A DNA stretch of 52,929 nt from Paenibacillus polymyxa. GTDB lineage: Bacteria; Bacillota; Bacilli; Paenibacillales; Paenibacillaceae. The position numbers and the translations under genes are program-made. Position 1 is the first letter of the stretch. Every line of letters begins with the position of its first letter. The notes beneath the pieces are model-generated. The model ran no database searches, was not told where the DNA came from, and was given only the letters and a program-made list of their open reading frames with translations. Positions 40,532 through 49,173 of this stretch are shown here, one piece after another. The stretch covers positions 1 through 52,929 of the forward strand of contig NZ_JAGGNR010000048.1 in the NCBI RefSeq assembly GCF_018614975.1, in the 5' to 3' direction.

Positions 40532-40567
40532 TAAAATAAAAAGGACCAAGCGAAGGGCTTGGTCCTT
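40532..40567 (-). terminator. Rho-independent terminator (minus strand)
   Basis: On the minus strand AAGGACCAAGC / GCTTGGTCCTT with a short loop, then TTTTATTTTA. It ends the decarboxylase transcript. Confidence 0.85.
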
Positions 40568-40602
40568 TAAAGACATCCCCTGCACAGCGCAAGGGGGGTG
40601 TT

Positions 40603-42078
40603 TTAGAAAATGGCATCGGCTTCCACGATGACTTTAACGTTGGTTACGCTGCGATCTTCGGGTCCTTTGACAGGTAATCCAACTTCGACATGATCGATGA
40701 TGTAGTCGATGTTTTCCTGGGTGATAACCTCACCCGGTAACAGGATCGGAATTCCTGGCGGATAGACATAGATGAATTCCGAGATAATACGTCCTGCGGA
40801 TTCCTTAAACGGAATCACTTCGGTATCACCGTAGAATGCATCACGTGGAGTCAGCATCAACTGTGGAATATCCGGAACTTTTACTACCAGTTCATGGGCC
40901 GGGTTCACTTGATAATAGGTACGGGAGAGATCCTGCAAAGCGTTCAGCAAGATATCCACACTGTCATCCGTATCTCCTGGCGTGATGAGACACAGAATAT
41001 TGTACATATCACTAAGTTCGACCTCGATGTTGTAATGTTCACGTAGCCAGTTCTCTGTTTCATACCCTGTAATACCCAGATGCCGAACATGGATCGTTAC
41101 TTTGGTTGGATCGTAATTGAAGGTCGCTTCTGTACCCAACAGCTCTTCACCGAAGCAATACAGTCCATCCATATCGTTAATCGAACGTCTGGCAAACTCA
41201 GCTAGTTCAATCGCCTTTTGTGCAATCTCACGACCGTGGAGTGCCAGGTTACGTCTTGATGTATCGAGTGAAGCAAGCAAAATGTATGAAGTTGATGTTG
41301 AGGTGAGCAGACTCAGGATCGTCTGTACACGTTGTGGATTCACGAACCCATTTTTCGTGTTCAGGTTGAGTACGGAACTCTGTGTCATGGAGCCACCAAG
41401 CTTGTGGACACTGGTTGCAGCCATATCGGCACCTGCTGCCATCGCAGACAATGGTAGATCCTCATGGAAATGAATGAGTACGCCATGTGCTTCATCAACA
41501 AGCACAGGGACTTGATAGCTGTGTGCCAGCTCAACAATCTCCTTCAGATCGGTAACCACGCCGTAATAGGTCGGGTTAATTACAAGCAATGCCTTGGCAT
41601 CCGGATGACGCTCAAGTGCGCGACGGATAGACTGTGTGGTCACTCCATGGTCAATACCCAGATTGGCATCTTGTGAAGGAGAAACAAAAACGGGTTTGGC
41701 GCCTGAAAAAATAATGGCGGACAGAACCGATTTATGCACATTACGGGGCACAATAATTTTGTCACCCGGTGAGCATACAGACAGAATCATGGTCATAATG
41801 GCACTGCTTGTGCCTTGTACACTAAAATAGGTATAATCGGCTCCGAAGGCATCTGCTGCCAAAATCTGTGCTTCCTGAATGACACCGGTTGGCTGATGCA
41901 GATCATCCAGCGGTGCGATGTTAATCAAATCTATGGAGAAGGCATTATCGCCAATAAATTCACGGAATTCGGTATCCGCTCCCAATCCTTTTTTATGGCC
42001 CGGAATATGAAACTGTACCGGATTGAGTGCCGCATGATTTTTTAAAGCGGTAAACAGCGGCGTACGGTGGTGATTCAT
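40603..42078 (-). CDS. Orn/Lys/Arg decarboxylase (SpeA-type)
   Basis: 491 residues starting MNHHRTPLFTALKNH, the usual opening of Gram-positive ornithine/lysine/arginine decarboxylases. PHIPGHKKG-like FHIPGHKKG, the PLP lysine in ATSVHKLGGSMTQ and the HGVLIHFH / VDEAHG segment are present. It probably converts arginine to agmatine or lysine to cadaverine; the exact substrate is not certain. The ATG at 42078 is chosen; the GTG at 42087 is closer to AGGAAGGG. The frame extends to 42195 without support. Confidence 0.9.
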   Translation of the reverse strand: MNHHRTPLFTALKNHAALNPVQFHIPGHKKGLGADTEFREFIGDNAFSIDLINIAPLDDLHQPTGVIQEAQILAADAFGADYTYFSVQGTSSAIMTMILSVCSPGDKIIVPRNVHKSVLSAIIFSGAKPVFVSPSQDANLGIDHGVTTQSIRRALERHPDAKALLVINPTYYGVVTDLKEIVELAHSYQVPVLVDEAHGVLIHFHEDLPLSAMAAGADMAATSVHKLGGSMTQSSVLNLNTKNGFVNPQRVQTILSLLTSTSTSYILLASLDTSRRNLALHGREIAQKAIELAEFARRSINDMDGLYCFGEELLGTEATFNYDPTKVTIHVRHLGITGYETENWLREHYNIEVELSDMYNILCLITPGDTDDSVDILLNALQDLSRTYYQVNPAHELVVKVPDIPQLMLTPRDAFYGDTEVIPFKESAGRIISEFIYVYPPGIPILLPGEVITQENIDYIIDHVEVGLPVKGPEDRSVTNVKVIVEADAIF

Positions 42079-42254
42079 CAGTGCTGTCACAACCCTTCCT
42101 AATAAAATTGGTAAACAAAGATGAGTATAGCAAATTAAGAACCGAATGCAACAGTATAATCGACAATTTTTTAAATTGCGGAGATTTGGGCACATTCCCC
42201 ACGGTTACACTAAGGATAGGGAATAGGCAAATGAACACCGAAAGGGGAAAAAGA

Positions 42255-43547
42255 ATGCAAACCGATACAAAACCAGCCAAAATTCTGAGATCACCATTTT
42301 TTATCGCGATGTGGCTGACACTTTTTCTAGTTGAAATTATCAAAGGAGCCCTGTTGGTAGCTGTTTTGCCCGTTTATATGGACAATATTCTGGGTCTGTC
42401 CGCAGGCGTTATTGGTGTGGCATTTGCTCTTCAATATCTGGGAGATAATCTGTTCCGTGCACCTTCCGGCTGGGCAGCAGAACGGATCGGGTTCCGGGCA
42501 ACGATGGTTACAGCACTAATCTGTACATTAATCGCTGTTATTATGATCCTTTTTCTCAAAAGTGCCGTTGGACTGGCCATGGCCTGTTTGATTCTTGGCA
42601 TAGGTACCTCACCGCTCTGGCCTTGCGCCATGACAGGGGTGACGGCGATGTCAGGCCCACAGAACAAGAATGGTACAGCAATGGGGGCGCTGGAGATGGC
42701 TGCTCTCGGCGGAACGGGGCTTGGACCTATAGGCATGAACTGGCTGCTGGAGCGCACGCATCATGATTATCGAACTATATTCCTCGTGCTGATGGGTTGT
42801 GCCATTCTCGTTATTCTGGTGGCCATGATTCTTCCTGGACGTGTCATTGTTGAAGGAGAGCATGCCGAGCAAGCAGCGAAGAATAGTGATGTGAAATATC
42901 CAGCCAAACCGAATTTGCTCACGCCGTTCATCCGGCTGCAAAAGAGTGTAAAGGGCACACTACAACGGGTACGCAGCACGCTTAATGTTAATCCACTGGT
43001 GTATCCTGCCTTGTTCATGCAGTCGTTTGTCATCGGGCTGCTCAGTCCAGTAATCACGCTATATACACGCACAGACCTGCACATCTCACCAAATCTATAC
43101 AGCTTGTTGCTGATTGCAGGTGGTGGAATAACTGTTATTGCCTTACTGCCTGTAGGTAAAATGGTAGACAGGTTCGGCACCAAGCCGTTCCTGAACGTTG
43201 GTTTTTTGATGGCGGCGGCGAGTCTTTTTGCATTCTCCTCCATAACATCCATTCCGGTGGTGTTTGGTGTTGTCATGCTGGTGGGCATCAGTTATGCCAT
43301 GATTCTGCCCGCCTGGAATGCTTTTGTAGCCACTCTGATTCCCAAAGGAGAGCGAGGAGCGATCTGGGGATTTTTCCTCACACTGCAGGGATCAGGCATG
43401 GTTGTAGGGCCTATTGTATCCGGACTGCTGTGGGACCACGTGAGTCATCCGGCTCCATTCATCGGCAGTGCCATCGTCATGGCAGGACTTGCCGTTGTGC
43501 ATTTTGTGTTATCCCGCAATCCGTTTCGCACCGCTCCGGCCAAATAA
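42255..43547 (+). CDS. MFS transporter
   Basis: 430 residues with about twelve hydrophobic segments and a long central loop near residues 200-240 (EGEHAEQAAKNSDVK). The A-motif-like stretch GDNLFRAPSGWAAERIGFRA follows TM2, and GKMVDRFGTKPFLN precedes the second half. The substrate is unknown. AAAGGGGAAAAAGA selects the ATG at 42255; the frame runs back to 42081, overlapping the decarboxylase start, without a site. Confidence 0.85.
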   Translation: MQTDTKPAKILRSPFFIAMWLTLFLVEIIKGALLVAVLPVYMDNILGLSAGVIGVAFALQYLGDNLFRAPSGWAAERIGFRATMVTALICTLIAVIMILFLKSAVGLAMACLILGIGTSPLWPCAMTGVTAMSGPQNKNGTAMGALEMAALGGTGLGPIGMNWLLERTHHDYRTIFLVLMGCAILVILVAMILPGRVIVEGEHAEQAAKNSDVKYPAKPNLLTPFIRLQKSVKGTLQRVRSTLNVNPLVYPALFMQSFVIGLLSPVITLYTRTDLHISPNLYSLLLIAGGGITVIALLPVGKMVDRFGTKPFLNVGFLMAAASLFAFSSITSIPVVFGVVMLVGISYAMILPAWNAFVATLIPKGERGAIWGFFLTLQGSGMVVGPIVSGLLWDHVSHPAPFIGSAIVMAGLAVVHFVLSRNPFRTAPAK

Positions 43548-43574
43548 GCAAAAGAAAAGGGAGTTCGTTATATC

Positions 43575-43646
43575 ATGATAATCGGGGGCTTGCCCCTGTG
43601 CGTCTGCGGAAAGCTGCAATCCGGCGGTCCTTTCGGTGAAAAATAG
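43575..43646 (+). CDS. Possible 23-residue peptide with a Cys-x-Cys word
   Basis: AAGGGAG lies upstream of an ATG, and the frame reads MIIGGLPLCVCGKLQSG before a TAG stop. It is within the 213-base gap after the MFS gene. It could be chance. The same DNA has a GGGGGCTTGCCCC stem. Confidence 0.2.
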   Translation: MIIGGLPLCVCGKLQSGGPFGEK

Positions 43647-43760
43647 TCAAATAACCAAGTACCCTTACATAAATTGAAGTATAAAATAGGGTAAGCCGAT
43701 TGAGTAGAAGCGATTGAAGACGAGGGCCGGAGTTGATCCGGTACAGATGGAGGGAGTGCC

Positions 43761-44360
43761 GTGAATAAGAGTTATGAAGTTGAATATTGCAATCTGGAGC
43801 TGCGGTTCAACCGTCGGCATATCCAAAATTTGATCAGAGACCTTATTCGTGAGGGGTATTCACTATATTGGAGCGAGGACGAATCCTTTTTTATCCTGTC
43901 AGTCCGGACCGGCCGCAAGCTGGTAAAGCTCCGCTTTCAACAGACACGCACGGGGAACTACAAGATGACTGGGGATTATATCATTAAGGATGCCAAGCTT
44001 GCAGAGTGGCTGGAGAAGCTGATTGGAGATACACGTGGGCATGCGGTTGTGAAGCGGTTCAAGGATCAGCAGATGACCGTGGAGAACATTTTATTCGGTG
44101 AAGTCATTCGGCTCGTGGAAGTTTCCGGATTCAAACAACGTGTCATTTTTCAAAAGGAACCTGCGCCGACGGCGGAAGAGATGGAAGAAATGTTCCTCTC
44201 GCGCGAAGGCGAGGAAAGGCTCATGTTGTTGCGTATGGAAGTGGACGATGAACTGGAGCGCCTCTACACGGCCATGCAGATGGATAATATCGAAAAAGCA
44301 AATGCTTGCCGTGAAGTCTTAAAACAGTTGTCCGGACATCTGTTAATGTTGGAAGGATGA
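43761..44360 (+). CDS. Conserved hypothetical protein
   Basis: 199 residues from a GTG start, with GGAGGGAG at 43749-43756. The N-terminal half is alpha/beta (YEVEYCNLELRFNRRHIQ, then FFILSVRTGRKLVKLRF). The second half is helical and acidic (PTAEEMEEMFLSREGEERL). No signal or membrane span. It lies between the MFS gene and gnd. No family recognised with confidence. Confidence 0.65.
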   Translation: MNKSYEVEYCNLELRFNRRHIQNLIRDLIREGYSLYWSEDESFFILSVRTGRKLVKLRFQQTRTGNYKMTGDYIIKDAKLAEWLEKLIGDTRGHAVVKRFKDQQMTVENILFGEVIRLVEVSGFKQRVIFQKEPAPTAEEMEEMFLSREGEERLMLLRMEVDDELERLYTAMQMDNIEKANACREVLKQLSGHLLMLEG

Positions 44361-44532
44361 GAAGATAAGGCCGTATTTATGAAAATACGATGAACACCTC
44401 AGCAGATTGGGGTGTTTTCTCGTTGCGTAGCTGTGCCGCGGGGTTCACTTCTATACATAAAACCGTTAAAATGGGAGTATTGTTGAGAATTTATTTCAAT
44501 AAAATTAATTGGAGCAAAGGATGGAGGACCAG

Positions 44533-45942
44533 ATGACAAAACAACAAATTGGCGTAATTGGCCTGGCTGTCATGGGCAAAAATTTGGCCCTTAACATTGA
44601 AAGCAAAGGTTTCTCAGTATCGGTATATAACCGTTCCCCGGAGAAAACCAATGATCTTCTGAAAGAAGCTGAAGGTAAAAACCTGACAGGCTCATTCTCC
44701 ATTGAAGAGTTCGTAGCATCCCTGGAATCCCCGCGCAAAATTTTGATCATGGTACAAGCAGGCAAAGCGACCGACGCTACCATTGAGCAACTGCTTCCTC
44801 ACCTGGATGAGGGTGACATCATCATTGATGGAGGGAACGCATACTTCCCTGACACGCAACGTCGCAGCAAAGAGTTGGAAGACAAAGGCATTCGCTTCAT
44901 TGGTACAGGTGTATCCGGTGGTGAAGAAGGCGCATTGAAAGGCCCTTCGATTATGCCTGGAGGACAGGAAAGTGCTTATAAACTGGTTGAACCGATCCTG
45001 ACGGCGATCTCAGCCAAAGTCGGTGACGATCCATGTTGTACATATATTGGACCAGACGGTGCCGGACACTATGTGAAAATGGTGCATAACGGTATCGAGT
45101 ACGGAGATATGCAGTTGATTGGTGAAGCGTACCACTTGCTCAAATCCGTATTAAACGTTTCCGTTGAAGAGCTTCATGCGATCTTTAAGGAATGGAACCA
45201 GGGAGAGCTGGATAGTTACCTGATCGAAATCACAGCAGATATCTTCTCCAAATACGATCCGGAAACGGGCAAACCAATGGTTGATGTCATTCTGGATGCT
45301 GCTGGACAAAAAGGAACAGGTAAATGGACAAGCCAAAGTGCGCTGGATCTCGGCGTTCCATTGTCCATGATCACGGAATCCGTATTCTCCCGTTTCCTGT
45401 CTGCGATGAAGGACGAGCGTGTAGCAGCTAGCAAAATCCTGAGTGGGCCAGCGACTGAAGCGTTCTCAGGCGACAAAAAAGCGTTCATTGAGAGCGTGCG
45501 TAAAGCCCTCTTCGCAAGTAAAATCGTATCCTACGCACAAGGATTTGCACAAATGCGTGCAGCTTCCGACGAGTATGGCTGGGATCTGAAATACGGCAAT
45601 ATTGCCATGATCTTCCGTGGTGGCTGCATCATCCGTTCGCAGTTCCTGCAAAACATCAAGGAAGCTTATGATAAAGACGCAGCTCTGAAAAACCTGCTCC
45701 TGGATCCTTACTTCCAAAACATCGTTGAGTCTTATCAAGACGCATGGCGTGAAGTTGTAGCGGCGGCTGTACAACAAGGTGTTCCAGTACCTGGTTTCTC
45801 CAGCGCACTGTCTTACTACGACAGCTACCGCACAGAGCGTTTGCCAGCAAACTTGCTGCAAGCACAACGTGACTACTTCGGTGCTCACACATTCAAACGT
45901 GTGGACAAAGAAGGCAGCTTCCACCACAACTGGATGGAGTAG
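44533..45942 (+). CDS. gnd: 6-phosphogluconate dehydrogenase (decarboxylating)
   Basis: 469 residues. The Rossmann start IGVIGLAVMGKNLALN, SIMPGGQESAYK, HNGIEYGDMQLIGEAYHLL with the catalytic Lys/Asn region, and the C-terminal RTERLPANLLQAQRDYFGAHTF are the 6PGDH signatures. It oxidises 6-phosphogluconate to ribulose 5-phosphate with CO2 release and NADP reduction. GGATGGAGGACCAG selects the ATG at 44533; an earlier ATG at 44509 is upstream of this site. The terminator at 46016 closes it. Confidence 0.96.
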   Translation: MTKQQIGVIGLAVMGKNLALNIESKGFSVSVYNRSPEKTNDLLKEAEGKNLTGSFSIEEFVASLESPRKILIMVQAGKATDATIEQLLPHLDEGDIIIDGGNAYFPDTQRRSKELEDKGIRFIGTGVSGGEEGALKGPSIMPGGQESAYKLVEPILTAISAKVGDDPCCTYIGPDGAGHYVKMVHNGIEYGDMQLIGEAYHLLKSVLNVSVEELHAIFKEWNQGELDSYLIEITADIFSKYDPETGKPMVDVILDAAGQKGTGKWTSQSALDLGVPLSMITESVFSRFLSAMKDERVAASKILSGPATEAFSGDKKAFIESVRKALFASKIVSYAQGFAQMRAASDEYGWDLKYGNIAMIFRGGCIIRSQFLQNIKEAYDKDAALKNLLLDPYFQNIVESYQDAWREVVAAAVQQGVPVPGFSSALSYYDSYRTERLPANLLQAQRDYFGAHTFKRVDKEGSFHHNWME

Positions 45943-46015
45943 TACCACATATATGAATCGATGAGGCTTGGCTAAAGTGGTCTTAAGCAGGAGCTTGGCC
46001 TGCTAAGAGGCTCAA

Positions 46016-46067
46016 AAGAGGTTTGGCGTTCCGGTGATTGCCGGTTAAAGCCAGGCCTCTTTTTGGT
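46016..46067 (+). terminator. Rho-independent terminator of gnd
   Basis: AGAGGTTTGGC and GCCAGGCCTCT form the outer stem and an inner CCGGTGATTGCCGG stem follows; five T behind. Confidence 0.82.
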
Positions 46068-46143
46068 CTTTCCCAGTCCGCAGGGCTGTGTTATGATAGG
46101 ACAAAAGTGCTCACGAATTGCTTGAATTAAAGGAGTGTACACC

Positions 46144-46653
46144 TTGAGCAAGTCTAACAATATTATTCTCATTGGTATGATGGGGACCGGCAAATCAACC
46201 GTCGCTGACATGCTTTCACGCGAGCTTGGTTATCGATTGATTGATGTAGACGCCGCGGTGGAAAAAGAGGAAGGCTGTACAATTCCAGAATTGTTCACTG
46301 GCAAGGGAGAGACGTATTTCCGTGATGCCGAGAGCCGCATGTTATGCTCGGTGCTGGAGAAGAAGTCACAGGTCATAGCGACCGGAGGTGGCGTGGTGCT
46401 GCGTTCGGATAATTGTGACGTGATGTCGAAGAATGGTTGGGTTGTTGCCCTGACTGCTGACCCGGCAGTGATTGTAGAACGTGTTAGCGGCTGCGAAAAT
46501 CGTCCGCTTCTTGCAGGCAATACAGAGGAACGCATCAAGTCGATTATGGAAGAACGGAAAGACGCATATCGGTTCGCACATTATACGGTGGATACAACCG
46601 AGTTATCCGCTGCTGAAGTGACTCGTTTAATTTTAGCGCATTACCGCGTCTAA
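46144..46653 (+). CDS. aroK: Shikimate kinase
   Basis: 169 residues. The P-loop GMMGTGKST is at 11-19, LIDVDAAVEK and IATGGGVVLR are the shikimate-binding and Walker-B-like segments, and RPLLAGN is the lid. It phosphorylates shikimate in aromatic amino acid synthesis. AAAGGAGTGTACACC points to a TTG start at 46144; a GTG at 46135 lies within the ribosome binding site. EPSP synthase (aroA) is 500 bases downstream. Confidence 0.93.
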   Translation: MSKSNNIILIGMMGTGKSTVADMLSRELGYRLIDVDAAVEKEEGCTIPELFTGKGETYFRDAESRMLCSVLEKKSQVIATGGGVVLRSDNCDVMSKNGWVVALTADPAVIVERVSGCENRPLLAGNTEERIKSIMEERKDAYRFAHYTVDTTELSAAEVTRLILAHYRV

Positions 46654-46705
46654 GCTTGTTATTGTGGAAGTTTAATGGTTGATCGGTGGGGGCAGAGATA
46701 ACAAA

Positions 46706-46727
46706 ACGGGCCATACAGGCCCGTTTC
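46706..46727 (+). terminator. Rho-independent terminator
   Basis: AACGGGCC, ATACA, GGCCCGTTTC. Lies between aroK and the convergent rhodanese gene. Confidence 0.65.
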
Positions 46728-46776
46728 TGGGAGTAGAGTTTAAAGGTTACAAATGACTTCGCTCGCTCCGGTTTCT

Positions 46777-47082
46777 CTAGTCTTCCTGTTGCCACTGAAG
46801 CATACCGCCGACCATGTTTGTACAGCCTTCATATCCCAGTTGCTGCAGATAATCACATGCACGCTCACTGCGGTACCCGCTACGACAGATGATCACGATC
46901 TCACCTGATTTCTCAATCTCAGACAGTCGGTCCGGAATCTGTCCAAGCGGAATATGCTTGGCTCCTTCGATCATGCCTTGCGCGACTTCATCGTCCTCGC
47001 GGACGTCTATCATCTGCAGCTTCTCTCCCGCCTGTAAACGGCGGCGCAGCTCAGACGTTTCAATTTCAGCTATTTGTGTCAT
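46777..47082 (-). CDS. Rhodanese-domain protein
   Basis: 101 residues. Single rhodanese domain: MIDVRE at about 24-29 and the active-site loop ICRSGYRSE with catalytic Cys66. It transfers sulfane sulfur; the acceptor is unknown. GAGGACCTGAAT precedes the ATG at 47082; the frame extends to 47139 with no site. It sits on the minus strand between aroK and aroA and diverges from aroA. Confidence 0.9.
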   Translation of the reverse strand: MTQIAEIETSELRRRLQAGEKLQMIDVREDDEVAQGMIEGAKHIPLGQIPDRLSEIEKSGEIVIICRSGYRSERACDYLQQLGYEGCTNMVGGMLQWQQED

Positions 47083-47187
47083 ATTCAGGTCCTCTTTTCT
47101 GTATGGACTTAACGCTATAATGATACCCAAGCGATGCACGGAATGTCAATTTGGCCACAATATAATCAATGAAGGAGAATTTCATCC

Positions 47188-48483
47188 ATGGACGTTATTG
47201 TTAAACCAACCCCTACCCTGAATGGGGAAATCGGGGCTCTGTCCTCCAAAAACTACACTACTCGTTATTTGCTGGCTGCTGCGCTGGCAGAAGGCACAAG
47301 TACCATCCATTTCCCGGCACACAGTGAAGACAGTGATGCCATGCGCAGATGTATTCGTGATCTGGGGGCAGTACTTGAAGAAGACGACAGCAAGATTGTG
47401 ATCCAGGGCTTTGGCAGTCATCCCCGTGATGTGCGTGAGTTGAATGTGGGGAATGCAGGTGCTGTACTTCGTTTCCTGATGGGAGTTACAGCGCTCTGCC
47501 CTGACGTTACATTTGTGAATACGTACCCGGATTCGCTGGGCAAACGCCCGCATGATGACCTGATCGATGCGCTTGGTCAATTGGGTGTAGATGTACAGCA
47601 CGAACAAGGACGTTTGCCGATTACAATCAAGGGTGGCAATGCCATGGGTGGACACATTCGTGTATCCGGCTCCGTCAGCTCCCAATATCTGAGTGCATTG
47701 TTGTTTGTTACGCCGTTGCTTGCAGAAGACAGCACCATCGAAGTGTTGAATGACCTGAAGTCCAAGGTGGTTATCGGACAGACGCTGGAAGTGCTGGAGC
47801 AGGCAGGCATCGTTATCCAAGCAAGTGATGATTACATGTCCTTCCGTGTACCAGGTGGACAGGCTTACCAGCCGACGACTTACACGGTTCAAGGGGACTA
47901 CCCGGGCTCGGCAGCCGTTCTTGCCGCAGCAGCGGTTACACAGTCTGATGTGAAAATTCTGCGCCTGATGGAGCAGAGCAAACAGGGTGAACGTGCCATC
48001 GTTGACGTGCTGCGCATGATGGAAGTGCCATTGACACATGAGAACGATGTTGTTCACGTTCAAGGTAATGGCAGATTGAAAGCGATCGAATTCGACGGGG
48101 ATGCCGCGACGGACGCCGTTTTGGCTATGGTAGCCGCAGCAGTGTTTGCGGAAGGCACATCACGGTTCTATAATGTAGAGAACCTGCGTTACAAGGAATG
48201 TGACCGAATCACCGATTACTTGAACGAACTGCGGAAGGCAGGAGCGAACGTTGAAGAGCGTCAGGCCGAGATTATCGTACACGGACGTCCGGAAGGCGTT
48301 GAAGGCGGCGTTGAGATTAACGCTCACTACGATCATCGCGTAATTATGGCGCTTACAGTCGTTGGTTTGCGTTCCAAGGAGCCGCTTCGTATTCGGGATG
48401 CACACCATGTAGCCAAGTCTTATCCGCAATATTTCGATCATTTGCAGGCGCTTGGCGCCTCGGTTCAATGGGTAAAAGAGTAA
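47188..48483 (+). CDS. aroA: 3-phosphoshikimate 1-carboxyvinyltransferase, atypical
   Basis: 431 residues. Conserved parts: SSKNYTTR (Lys21, Arg26), SSQYLSALL, DYPGSAAVLAAA, the catalytic Asp in DAATDAVLA, YKECDRI, HYDHR and the C-terminal HVAKSYPQYF. The PEP/glyphosate loop is VGNAGAVLRFL, with Ala92 where Escherichia coli has Thr97 and Phe96 where it has Pro101. That departs from class I and class II loops and could affect glyphosate response. AAGGAGAATTTCATCC precedes the ATG. The activity call is firm; the inhibitor response is inference. Confidence 0.92.
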   Translation: MDVIVKPTPTLNGEIGALSSKNYTTRYLLAAALAEGTSTIHFPAHSEDSDAMRRCIRDLGAVLEEDDSKIVIQGFGSHPRDVRELNVGNAGAVLRFLMGVTALCPDVTFVNTYPDSLGKRPHDDLIDALGQLGVDVQHEQGRLPITIKGGNAMGGHIRVSGSVSSQYLSALLFVTPLLAEDSTIEVLNDLKSKVVIGQTLEVLEQAGIVIQASDDYMSFRVPGGQAYQPTTYTVQGDYPGSAAVLAAAAVTQSDVKILRLMEQSKQGERAIVDVLRMMEVPLTHENDVVHVQGNGRLKAIEFDGDAATDAVLAMVAAAVFAEGTSRFYNVENLRYKECDRITDYLNELRKAGANVEERQAEIIVHGRPEGVEGGVEINAHYDHRVIMALTVVGLRSKEPLRIRDAHHVAKSYPQYFDHLQALGASVQWVKE

Positions 48484-48486
48484 ACA

Positions 48487-48512
48487 ACTGAAATTCAGTC
48501 TTTTGAACACGC
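48487..48512 (+). repeat. Remnant of the family 2 element
   Basis: ACTGAAATTCAGTCTTTTG plus AACACGCA matches the right end of the 29521-29688 element. It lies four bases after the aroA stop, just as the full copy sits after a stop. Confidence 0.55.
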
Positions 48513-48536
48513 ACTTTAATCAGAAAAGGATGGTGC

Positions 48537-48977
48537 TTGAACATGGAATTTAACAACCCTACTCGTGAAGAAATTGGACAACTTTTGCGCAAGGCAGGCA
48601 ACATCGCAGTCGTCGGCTTATCAGACAAATCGGATCGAACTTCCTATATGGTGGCCGAAGCCATGCAGAGCAGAGGTTATCGCATCATCCCGGTTAATCC
48701 ACAGGTGCAAGGTGAAATTCTTGGCGAGACGGTATATGCCACACTCGCGGATATTCCAGAGCCAGTAGACATCGTCAATGTGTTTCGTCGCGATGAGTTT
48801 TGCGCGGATGTCGCTCGTGACGCCGCTGCCATCAAAGCAAATGTGCTGTGGCTGCAGCTTGGCATCCATAGTGATGAAGCGGTCCAGATTGCTGCAGAGA
48901 ACGGCATGACAGCGGTAACGAATCGTTGTATCAAGGTAGAGGATTCCATCGTTCTGCGCGGCGCTGGACGCGGCTGA
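48537..48977 (+). CDS. CoA-binding protein (YccU-like)
   Basis: 146 residues. Rossmann CoA-binding domain: IAVVGLSDKSDRTSYMVAE, GYRIIPVNP, DIVNVFRRDE and VLWLQLGI, the YccU-type pattern. It binds CoA or nucleotide; no enzyme activity is established. AAAGGA at 48525-48530 favours the TTG at 48537 (six-base gap); the ATG at 48543 is the alternative. It follows aroA closely and may be in the same transcript. A terminator follows at 49041. Confidence 0.9.
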   Translation: MNMEFNNPTREEIGQLLRKAGNIAVVGLSDKSDRTSYMVAEAMQSRGYRIIPVNPQVQGEILGETVYATLADIPEPVDIVNVFRRDEFCADVARDAAAIKANVLWLQLGIHSDEAVQIAAENGMTAVTNRCIKVEDSIVLRGAGRG

Positions 48978-49040
48978 GAAGTCCGTTCACCTGTGACTGG
49001 ATGATCTCCTGATTGCACCCAATTGAATGTATCTAGGATG

Positions 49041-49074
49041 ATTCCCGTTAACTTGAAGTTGACGGGAATTTTTC
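49041..49074 (+). terminator. Rho-independent terminator
   Basis: ATTCCCGTTAACTT pairs with AAGTTGACGGGAAT, with a short GA/TG loop, then five T. Confidence 0.9.
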
Positions 49075-49173
49075 TGTGCTATTTTTGCCGTATTAATTAC
49101 CAATTGGTTACTAATTTTCTTTGACAAAACGTTGCGTAAAGCTTACCATCTAGGATAGAAAGGAGAGGTCGCC

